Under the pieces are notes generated by a model. That model had not been told where the DNA came from. It was given only the letters and a program-made list of their open reading frames with translations, and ran no database searches. Both the position numbers and the translations under genes were made by a program. Source: Mermis nigrescens (taxonomy: Eukaryota > Nematoda > Enoplea > Mermithida > Mermithidae). Taken from it: a stretch of DNA of 64,000 bases. This document shows positions 55,846 through 64,000 of this stretch, in pieces; position 1 is the stretch's first letter, and every line of letters starts with the position of its first letter. Location: NCBI GenBank assembly GCA_036768485.1, contig JAVLUZ010000191.1:2950953-3014952 (forward strand), in the 5' to 3' direction.

Positions 55846-56492
55846 ATAATTTAATTTATCAATTAATTTATTAGTCATAACTTAATAAATTAATTTAATT
55901 TAATCAGTTTGCATATATTCACATTTAAATATTTACATTTTCATCTACATATACCCTAGTGCGTGAGTAATGCCCACTTATGGAAGGAAAGTTCGTTCTT
56001 TAACCTTTTTTCATCAATGTCGAAAAGATTTATATTTATAAAGTTCGTTTACAAGTGACATAAAAATATTCAAAAAGATGCTAAGAGATCGTTACAACGT
56101 TTCTACAGAAACACGGTAGGCAGCAATAGTAAAAAGTCAACAATACGAGAAAGAAGAAAGAAAATATAGAGAAAAAATAAATACATAAATAAAAAACAAA
56201 ATTCTAAAAAAGAAAAGCAAGATAAAACTCACTAGACACAAATTCATTTCAAGCTTATCGTTGCTCGAAATAATTATTTGAAATGTCAAACTGGAAGTCA
56301 GGGGTAATAATTTGAAAGAACAAAACAAGAAAGCTACCTTAGACAATAATGTCCACAAGCAGTAACCTAAAGTCGCAAACGCATTTCGTTTTTCATCTTT
56401 TTTTGGAACTCTCTTTACATCTTAGGTTGCCAAAAGTTGAATTTTAGAACTCTAGAAATTTTTAATGTGTATGCAAATAGAATAAATCACTA
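55846..56492. other. Intergenic DNA, nothing recognised
   Basis: Very AT-rich, with a purine-rich patch near 56150-56215 that opens a chance minus frame. Confidence 0.4.
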
Positions 56493-56500
56493 TTTGGCGC

Positions 56501-57237
56501 CAGTGTTTTTCTGTACTTGGCAAAGATTTTTTCCAATGTACAAAGACTTTTCGGGACCGTCTTTGTACATGTACAAAGATTTTTGGAAAGACAAAAATTG
56601 TAAAAAAGGTCTGAAATTCGCAAAAATTTTCGGCGCTTCGCGCCGAAATAAGTAATTGTGTGTTCTATATATCTTTATAATGGCAGGTATTGCATTTCAA
56701 AAGAAAAAATGTCAATTTTTCGGCGCTTCGCGCCGTTTTAAGACGGTTCTTATTGATTTTTGCCTTTAGAGACCCAGAAATTAGCTAAAATACATTACCA
56801 AAAGTCGAACAACTGTTTTTACCACGATAGAATCGCTACTGTACCATATTATAGTAACCAAAAATTTGTGTTTACAAAATGTACAAAGATTTTCGGTAAG
56901 ACGAAAACTGTAAAGAGGTGTGAAATTCTCAAAGTTTTCGGAATGAGTAATTTTTTGTCCTATACATCTTTAAATTGGCAAAATTTGCACTTAGAATGGA
57001 AAAATGTCAAATTTTTCGGCGCTTCGAGCCGTTTTGAGACAATTTTTAGTTATTTTTGGCGTCAGAAACCTAGAAATTAGCTAAAATAAACTACCAAAGA
57101 TCGAAAACCTGTTCTACCACACTAAAATCGCTACTATACTATATGATAGTACACAAAAATTTGCATGTACAAAATGTACAAAGACTTTTGGGGACCATCT
57201 TTATACATGTACAAACGGACCTTGTAAAAAAACACTG
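56501..57237 (+). mobile_element. Family H element, long form, perfect TSD
   Basis: Perfect 8-bp duplication TTTGGCGC (56493-56500 and 57238-57245). Ends CAGTGTTTTTCTGTAC and TTGTAAAAAAACACTG. Three hairpin motifs (about 56631, 56721, 57017). It lies within 150 bases of the 5-phosphatase exon at 57381. Confidence 0.92.
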
Positions 57238-57380
57238 TTTGGCGCTATACTTTAAGAAATTTCCGGACCTTGTTTTTACACTTTTAAGAAAAGTTGGGAT
57301 TCGTTGTTTACACTGTTTTAAGACGAGCACAATTCAGGAAAAAGGCTATTTACATATATATTGATGAATATTGAATTTAC

Positions 57381-57434
57381 CCTCTTTTTTGTCGTACATT
57401 GCTCCGTCGGGTAGTCCAACACCAGATAAACTGG
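57381..57434 (-). CDS. 5-phosphatase exon, PVYL strand
   Basis: Acceptor TTTACATTTAG, 18 codons PVYLVLDYPTEQCTTKKR, donor AGAGG|GTAAAT. It completes the GDHKPVYL motif of 5-phosphatases. If unspliced at its end, the frame runs about 20 codons more to a stop. Confidence 0.8.
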
Positions 57435-60400
57435 CTAAATGTAAAATTACAGCTGATAAATAAACGAATAATTTTTAATATCACACTATAATTATTTTAA
57501 GTTAACTAGGCAGGCATATTAATCTCAAAATAAAAAAGAACTCCCACTTAAAATTGCTAAATTGCCAGCATATAATCAGTGATCGGACCGTGGGTACTTT
57601 TTGGACCCTCGGCCGCGGCCGAGGCGACTTTCAATCATTGCCTCGGTCGAGGCTGAGGGTAATGCCGAGGATCAAGCTTGTATACACCCATGAATAGTAC
57701 TCTTAGAATATTTTGTGTGCACATGAGCTAGACAATAATCGTAATATTAAACACTTTATCGAACTAAAACAAATGTTTATTGCTGTGAGCCAGAATTCTT
57801 ATTTCAATCTGATGAAGCAGATAATTCATCATCAAAATCTAGATCATCTGAATCCGAGTTTGCCTTATCTATTTCGCCTTATATGCTATCGCATCATCGT
57901 CGTCGTCATCTTTTATCAGATTCTTTAAAGTCACACTATTATAACCAACTGCTTTGAGATTGTGCTCCACAAAAAGGAGTTTTTGAACATTTGATGGTAG
58001 CAGACAAGTGCATTGATTAATTAATTAATTAATTAATAGAAGGAAAATGTCTGGATATTGAATTGAACAGTCTACTGCATTAAAAATAAGTACATACATG
58101 TACTTGAAATTACACTATCAGACGTCATTTGACGCTTTTGAATGGTTCAAGCAATCGGTTTTGGTCCGAAATCGCCCGAGGGGTATGCCTTCCAAAAGTT
58201 CTAGTAGGAGATACCCCCAGTCTGCATGTGTGGCTTAGACAACATTCGACCAATTAGAGTGTAAAATAAATGGTTGTAAAGTAAAGCGTGATCCCGTTTC
58301 GGTGATTGTGCATCTCATTTGGTGTAAACAGAACGTCGAAAGAGCCGTGTAAATTGATTACACGCGTTCTTTTCCAACATTTAACGTTTTATGTTGACTT
58401 TTTGCGTGTGGTGTAAAGTTGACTAATTTGAGAGGGGTGAGAGTGCGATATACTGTAAAGCAGTTGAAGTGTAGCAAATCGTCACAATACGTCCTTAGCG
58501 GAAATTTTGTCTGTCATTCTTTCTTTTGAATTTGCAAAAATTGAACTCACTTTTTATCTATCCACTTAATAATCTCTTAAAATTTGTTCATCACGCATCT
58601 GAAACATTAATGCATCGGTTTATTATTTTTTAAGACGCCACTTACTTTATGGAGTAGAAATTTGCGTGATTCCTAATGTCGTTAATTTGTGTAGTGTGAA
58701 AAAAATTGTGTATATAAAATGTACAAAGACTTTTAGGGACCATCTTTGTACAGACCTTGTACAAAAAACACTGGGGAGTAGTCGGCCCTTTCTAGGCAGG
58801 AGGGTGGGATCATTGAACTTCAGTTTTTGGTCATATATGGCAAAAACAAGTAAAAATGGCAAAAAGCAAGATTTTTTTCAAAAATTGGGGATGGGGAATA
58901 AAAATTTTCCGACTTCAAGGGGTGGGCGAATTGCCGACTTTACTTGTGTCGTCCACATCCTGCGTGTAGCCAGCAAACATAATACATTTTTGTCCTGTTC
59001 ACCCACTAAATGCCTTGAATGGAGTCAAAATGATCCGAAAGCATAAAATTTCCGACGAATTCTTGCATATTTAATTGATAAAGTGACGAGGCGAGTCAGA
59101 AGGGCTAACAAGCAACTTAAAGTGCACAAATAATTAATATTCAACGAATATATCAAACTTATTCAAATTTGATTTTAACCCTCGGCGCCTCGGCGCTTTT
59201 AAGCTTCGCCCTCGGCGCCGAGGCTCCAAAAAATACCAAGCCTTGCCGAGGCTGAGGCCTCGGTCCGATCACTGCATATAACGTGTCCACAAGCAAACAA
59301 AGGGCTCATTCTGTTTAAATTTGAAACTATTAATGTTGAGAGACTATTGAAAATGAAAGGAGCAATAACCCCTGACTACATGTGTAATTTTAATAGTCGT
59401 AAAAATATGAAACGATGCGTCAATTTTTGTTGAAGGCAGAGTATACGAAAATAAATTAAAAAAATGACCGGGCGAAAAAGGATTCATTCAAGAAAGTCAT
59501 TGCGAGCGCTATTTTTAACCAATCTAAAATGTAGTTTTTGACCGAAGAAAGTATTTGTATTGTATCCTACTTCAAAATGCATTGTAGCGCTAAATTTCGT
59601 CTTTAAATCACATTTTATACAAAAAGTGTCAATTTGAATGACAAATGAACGACATTAAGTGTAAAATATTATTAAAAGCTTCCATATTTATCAAAATTAA
59701 TTGATGATTAAGAGACGACAGACTTAGATTTTCAGCCATGTACTCAAAAATTTTTTAGCAATACGCAAGACTTTTCTCAAAATCGCCTGATGGTACCCAC
59801 TTAAATAAATCTTAGAAAGCGGTAAAACGGGAAGGATTGACGATTACGATCACAAACAGGCACGTAGCTGAGCTGGCCGTCCTATTTGCGGGGAAACACC
59901 AATTTTCGGGTAGACTAAGCCCAAAACGGCCAAAAATAGCACAAAATAACGTTTAAAATGTCCTATTTTTCCGATTTGTTTGAATTTCGAGGGGTCCGAA
60001 TCCCCTCACTCATTCCCCCAGAAATACGTGCCTAATCACAAAGTGCAATAAAATTACTTTAGATAAGCGGCAAATAAGTGATAATTAAATGACTAAATTG
60101 AAAAATAAAAAAAATAAATAAAATAAAAGCACCTAGAAAAAAGTCAAGATTATCTTTCAGTACAGGCTCAACAACAGAGCTAAAAAAAGAGAAAAACAAT
60201 AAACTCAAGAAGCAAGCTCAGCGAGAAACATGCATTTTCTAACGGAAATCTTGAGATATCAAGGAAAAAATCTGCATGTACGTAACGACTTCATTTCGAT
60301 AATTCATTTGAACGTTTGAGGATTAAGTAACTAGTCTCACTTTATGATCGCCCACGCAGGCTTCTTTGCCCATATAGTCGTACAGTAAAGTTTTATCGCA

Positions 60401-63400
60401 CAAGCCAACCTGACACACAAATATTTATAGAATCAACAGATATTCGCATACATTCACGATCGAAATTTGAACATGGTATCATACATGATCTTCGGAAGAA
60501 TTTCAACCCCCCTCAGAAAAATTTTCAACCCCCTAGAAAAATTTTCAACCCCTCGCAAAAATTCTCCAAATTTTCCCTCAGAATCGGCAATTTTTTGAAA
60601 GTTTCCAAAAATTTTCTAAGATTTGTAGAGAAGATGCTTTTTAAAGAGTTTTTAGTCATCTACATATTTGCTCAAAAGTACTAAATTTTCAGCGTTTCGC
60701 GCCATTATACTCATGTTTTGACTATATTTTATTCTCTTTGTCCCAATTTTTCGATTTTTTTTGTTTTTAAGCTCTATAAAGATAGAGCAGCGTCAGAAAC
60801 GCTGAAAAACGATGTTTTGACACGCACCTACCATTTTTGAACCCAAAAAATGAACTTTATATTTTCACTCCACCCCCCCCCAGAATTCCCATGCGGTACA
60901 TGTTATGATGGTAATTCACTTTCTTTATTATAAATACGAGTATACATACAGGGTGTTCGGAAAAAGGGAAAATTTTGTTGTTAGCTGAAAGTCTACGAAT
61001 ATTGGGAACCTGAAAAAGATTTTTGTCAATTCATGGCACAACTATCTTTAAACAAGCAGCTTGCAAAAAATTACGCTACATCACTCGATGGTAGTTGCCT
61101 GGCGCCTTCTGAACTAAACTCAACCGCGAATTTACTTCTGTATATTTCCCATTTTCACAATGCATCATACACCATCTGCTGAACAATCCTCTGATCAGGG
61201 AAGTTGTACTATGACCTTTAATAAGGTTTTTTATGCTTAAGGTGTTCCTGAATATTATATAGTAATTTTAGATCAAGAAAGGCTTACCGCTGGTAGTCTG
61301 GACCCAATCTTTGTACGAATTAAAGTCTTTATTATTTGCACAGCAAAGTGAGATGCTTTCATAAATCAGTGACTGCACAAAACTCATGCCGAAACCTGCT
61401 TGAAATAAATTATTTTTGCTCAGAGAGACGCCTCTTGGTAATTAGTCTATATTTATATACATATGCATTTTGAAAAAAACGTCGCAACAGGCTTAAACCT
61501 GGTATAATTTCTTTTTCTTGGCAAATGTGCGACATTGAGACAAAATTTACTCTGAGAGCAGTGAACATTCTAAACCCCAAATTTTGCCTTCAGTGCCATC
61601 TTAATATATGTAGTTTACATTCAAATAGCATTATTTACCAAGCTTGTTAAGCTACCAAAACAAATTTTGACTTTTATTACATAAATTTGTACAACACCGA
61701 GCTTTATATAGACGAAATTTGGTTTTCAAATCTATGTTGGAGTGCGCATTCGAATTTGCACAGTAGTATCAGCAATAGTTACAGTACGACAATGAACTCT
61801 AAGCATAAGGTTTACTGTATACACCCGCTTATTTGTGGAAAGTTTTATCAACTTTGCTCGAATGGTACAAGTTATTAAAAAGTATAAATTTGTTTTTCTT
61901 TTCCGAACACCCTGTAATAGTAAGAACTCATCAATATGAGAAAGAAGCAAAGAAAAAAGAAGAAGAAAGAAAATGAGGAGAAAAATAAATAAGTAAATAA
62001 ATAAATAAGATGAATAAAAAGGCAAATACTACAAAAAGAGAAAAAGCAGAAGAAAAAACAACAAAAAATAAAAAAAGAGAAGAAAGAAAGACAGATATTG
62101 AGTGCATCATGCTATTGGTAAGAATGAAACAAAAAGGACGCGTGAAATAGCACAAGTGTACCTAAAAAATTATATTATGAGAGATTACATGTTTTATGAG
62201 GCGCAAAAGTCTAAATGAAACATATCGAATAAAGAATTCACTGTAGTAAGACAGTAAGCAAGAAATTATTTCTATTGTATATAGATTATGCCTAATTTCT
62301 TGAATTTGTCAGCAATTATCAGTTTAAATTAACACATCTTCGATAAAAATAAAAGATATTGTATATTAGAAGTTAAAAAATTAGGGAATATACCTTAGCA
62401 AGGTCCCAAGCAATATCATTCATGAGAACTCGATCACAATAAGCCGGAGGTCGGGTTCGCATATAAGTAGCAGGGCGATTAAGATCTTCAGAAAATGGAT
62501 AACTAAAGGGAAAATGTGCATTTTGTTGTAGCAGTTAATAAATAAAGCATGTAACAGTGATAATTTAATCTTCTTATTCATAATTATCCTCAATCAAAAC
62601 TGAATCAAATTTAGGACTTTGCTAGCCAAACCGAATGCATAAGGAAAATCATTAGTCACTCCGACATTCCTGACTCTAAGAATTTCAATTACGAACAAAC
62701 ATTTTTCCTGAATACGAAAGAATGCTAAAAATAAGTACACGCATGATCGGAAAAAAATAAAAAATTCCGCTGACAGATAATTTATCTGTAGAAATGAAAA
62801 CGGTAATTTATATTGGGGAACTAGGAATTGATTTGCATTATGTAAAAAATATGTGCGGTCAGATGTTCAGCTCACCTCGGTGGGAAATCAATTGGCGCTT
62901 CAAACAACTGGCTAAATTGACCAATTTCCCAATCGTAGTCGCGAAAAGTCTATTGAAATAATCGATCGATAATGCACATCAATATAACAAAGAACATATG
63001 AATGCAGGCAGGGCCGTATTCAGGGAGGCGGGGGGCCTGCCCCCGGAATGAAAAATAATTTTTGAAACACACAAGGGTTCACCGAAGGAAAAAATAAAAA
63101 ATTCTCAAAGTAGGTCTAAAATACCACAAAACAGGTTTTCAGCGTACTTTCGAGCTAGTAAACTCGAAATTTTTCGGCGCTTCGCGCCGGATTTATTGTT
63201 TATGTATAGTTTTTGTCTTCTAGCCCGCCCAAAACCGCTCAAATTTGATTTACGCATGTAGAACATGCCAAATTTCTTCGGCGCTTCGCGCCGAATTATT
63301 CATTTTCTGTATTTTTCTTTGTGAATGACAAAGATTAATTACAAAGACAGAAGTTAGGAAATTATTCGTCGATCGAATGATGAGAAATCAGTTGTGTAGA

Positions 63401-63774
63401 TTGTTTAAGCGATAGATTTGTGTAATATAAGTATGGAATAAAGTGAAAAATTTTAAAAAATTTTTCTTGAAATTTATTTAAAACCATTGAATAAAGCTCG
63501 TTGAGATATGCTCAAAAATGCCTTTATTTTTGCCCATCTCCTAATGGTTCTCTAAATATTTGACCTCAAAATTTTCGGCTACCCCGCCGAAATAAAATCC
63601 TGGATACGGGCCTGTATGTAGGTATGTAGATGTACATACACTGATAAAAAGATGAGTGAAAACTCTTGAGATTTATTGAGAGCACTGCGAACAAAACAAG
63701 TAATATTTGATTCTTACTAATCCATCATCAGCGAGCTTATATTCGAACAATTTAGAACCCAACCGCAGCACAAC
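57381..63774 (-). CDS. Inositol polyphosphate 5-phosphatase (INPP5A-like), 3' part
   Basis: Five exons on the minus strand join in frame: 63774-63718, 62949-62876, 62502-62394, 60409-60341 and 57434-57381 (363 bases, 121 residues), matching the C-terminal half of the catalytic domain of type I 5-phosphatases. In order: VVLRLGSKLFEYKLADDGL, FEAPIDFPPSYPFSED, YMRTRPPAYCDRVLMN, YDYMGKEACVGDHK, PVYLVL. The enzyme removes the 5-phosphate from Ins(1,4,5)P3 and Ins(1,3,4,5)P4 and so ends calcium signals at the membrane. The signature PAWCDR(I/V)L has Tyr in place of Trp (PAYCDRVL); the catalytic Asp and the GDHK His are intact. Upstream exons lie past 64000. The 3' end is uncertain: stop either in or just after 57381, or at 53298. 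Confidence 0.87.
57810..58000 (-). pseudogene. hAT transposase C-terminal relic
   Basis: The minus frame reads LPSNVQKLLFVEHNLKAVGY, typical of the end of a hAT dimerisation domain, followed by an acidic run (DDDDDD). An acidic tail with its own stop (DSDDLDFDDELSASSD) continues in another frame. The catalytic part is missing. Confidence 0.65.
58016..58038 (+). repeat. (ATTA)n microsatellite
   Basis: Five to six perfect ATTA units. Confidence 0.85.
59857..60034 (+). mobile_element. Family O hAT-like MITE, perfect TSD
   Basis: Perfect 8-bp duplication ATCACAAA (59849-59856 and 60035-60042). Ends CAGGCACGTAGCTGAGC and CAGAAATACGTGCCTA. 178 bp, non-coding. Confidence 0.9.
60341..60409 (-). CDS. 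5-phosphatase exon with GDHK motif
   Basis: Acceptor TATTTGTGTGTCAG, VGLCDKTLLYDYMGKEACVG then DHK, donor AAA|GTGAGA in phase 0. Read without splicing it meets a TAA at 60323, but the donor and the perfect continuation PVYL in the next exon favour splicing. Confidence 0.9.
60481..60907 (+). mobile_element. Family B element in 5-phosphatase intron
   Basis: Starts ATACATGATCTTCGGAAG, interior with GCTCTATAAAGATAGAGC and a variant hairpin AGCGTTTCGCGCC, ends GCGGTACATGTTATG. Flanks ATGGTATC and ATGGTAAT (60908-60915) match in 6 of 8 bases. It begins 72 bases from the acceptor of the GDHK exon. Confidence 0.75.
60949..61914. mobile_element. TA-flanked TIR element (Tc1/mariner-like ends)
   Basis: Ends CAGGGTGTTCGGAAAAAGGG and CTTTTCCGAACACCCTG are inverted repeats flanked by TA on each side. 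It is 966 bp with no recognisable transposase. It lies in the intron between the PAYCDRVL and GDHK exons. Confidence 0.82.
62394..62502 (-). CDS. 5-phosphatase exon with PAYCDRVL motif
   Basis: Acceptor TTTTCCCTTTAG, then T plus YPFSEDLNRPATYMRTRPPA and YCDRVLMN, donor CTAAG|GTATAT in phase 0. Carries the active-site Asp-Arg of the family signature. Confidence 0.93.
62876..62949 (-). CDS. 5-phosphatase exon
   Basis: Acceptor GATTATTTCAATAG, TFRDYDWEIGQFSQLFEAPI then DFPP, donor CCGAG|GTGAGC in phase 2. The split codon AG|T gives the Ser of FPPSYPF. Confidence 0.88.
63009..63614 (+). mobile_element. Family D element in 5-phosphatase intron
   Basis: Ends CAGGGCCGTATTCAGGG and CCTGGATACGGGCCTG; flanks AATGCAGG and TATGTAGG (63615-63622), 6 of 8 matching. 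It has two hairpin motif modules (63175 and 63278) against four in the copy at 54351. Confidence 0.82.
63718..63774 (-). CDS. 5-phosphatase exon (first visible)
   Basis: Acceptor TATTGTCTTAATTGCAG, 19 codons VVLRLGSKLFEYKLADDGL, donor TTA|GTAAGA, phase 0 at both ends. It aligns with the KVMLQLEKKLFDYF-type segment of INPP5A proteins. Confidence 0.8.
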
Positions 63775-64000
63775 CTGCAATTAAGACAATAAAAGGAAGT
63801 TATGGAGTTCAGTCGCTTTCAAATATGTATAAAATTTATGAATTTGAAAAAATAAAGAAAACATCGACAATTAGCGGTTCCCACTTTACATTGTACAGGA
63901 ACAAAATGGATTCCCATGCGTTGTTTCTTTAAAATACTTCATATATATTGTACTGATATTGAAACAGGCCTATTCATAGTCCGTTCAAAGGGCGGAACCA
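63775..64000 (-). other. Intron of the 5-phosphatase gene, window end
   Basis: No further exon is convincing in the last 226 bases; the upstream coding exons are beyond the window. Confidence 0.4.

Larger units (their letters stand above)
57577..59274 (-). mobile_element. hAT element with transposase relic, in 5-phosphatase intron
   Basis: Ends CAGTGATCGGACCG and CGGTCCGATCACTG are perfect inverted repeats; flanks CATATAAT (57569-57576) and CATATAAC (59275-59282) match in 7 of 8 bases. Subterminal regions are rich in GCCGAGGC-type repeats. It contains a C-terminal transposase relic and a block near 58118-58222 that recurs around 21545-22080. Confidence 0.88.

Noticed and set aside
60323..60340. 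TAA at 60323-60325 as the end of the 5-phosphatase
   Set aside because: It would remove the PVYL strand after GDHK; a GTGAGA donor sits exactly after GDHK and the next exon begins PVYL in phase.

Overview
This window is eukaryotic nuclear DNA from an animal, probably an insect or other arthropod. It has spliced genes with GT-AG introns, a Ty3/Gypsy LTR retrotransposon and a very dense load of short DNA transposons. There is no bacterial operon structure. The exact species cannot be read from the sequence.

Layout. (1) 1-11008: a Ty3/Gypsy element that starts inside its own 5' LTR. It carries a frame-broken gag, a nucleocapsid-protease ORF, a 1196-residue pol, an overlapping third ORF with a readable extension past one TGA, a polypurine tract, and a 3' LTR that I place at 9845-11008 (about 1.16 kb). 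(2) 11009-36000: mostly repeats. They include an element with terminal inverted repeats (TIRs) packed with a 58-59 bp minisatellite and 18-bp palindromes, nested hAT-type elements, two long-TIR foldback elements, a 475-bp tandem array, a CpG-rich island that may be the first exon of an unknown gene, and a decayed coding-like patch near 32 kb. (3) 36775-48923, minus strand: a complete six-exon gene for a phosphatidylethanolamine-binding protein (PEBP, about 219 aa). I assembled it from splice sites and reading phase, and all exons join in frame. (4) about 53.3/57.4-63.8 kb, minus strand: the 3' part of an inositol polyphosphate 5-phosphatase gene (INPP5A-like), with five well-supported exons. 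Its 5' part lies beyond the window.

The introns and intergenic DNA are filled with short non-autonomous elements, many with 8-bp target-site duplications (TSDs), the hallmark of the hAT superfamily. I label the families by terminal sequence: A (CAGGGGCGGATTTA), B (ACATACATGAT...GTGCATGTAT), C (CATGTAACAGGGG), D (CAGGCCCGTATCCAGG), E (CAGGGCCGTATTTAG), G (AGACATGCACG), H (CAGTGTTTTTTTGTAC), L (CATGGGCGTGG...CTGCCCACCTATG), O (CAGGCACGTAGCTGG). Several are nested two or three deep. A short hairpin motif, GGCGCTTCGCGCC, recurs more than 30 times across families with different ends. One H element sits exactly at a splice donor of the PEBP gene, so its target-site duplication is the first 8 bases of the intron.

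The two host genes are unrelated in function (an inositol-phosphate signalling enzyme and a PEBP/RKIP-family protein) and simply lie next to each other on the minus strand. All coordinates were read by eye; splice sites rest on consensus, phase and family homology, not on transcript data.
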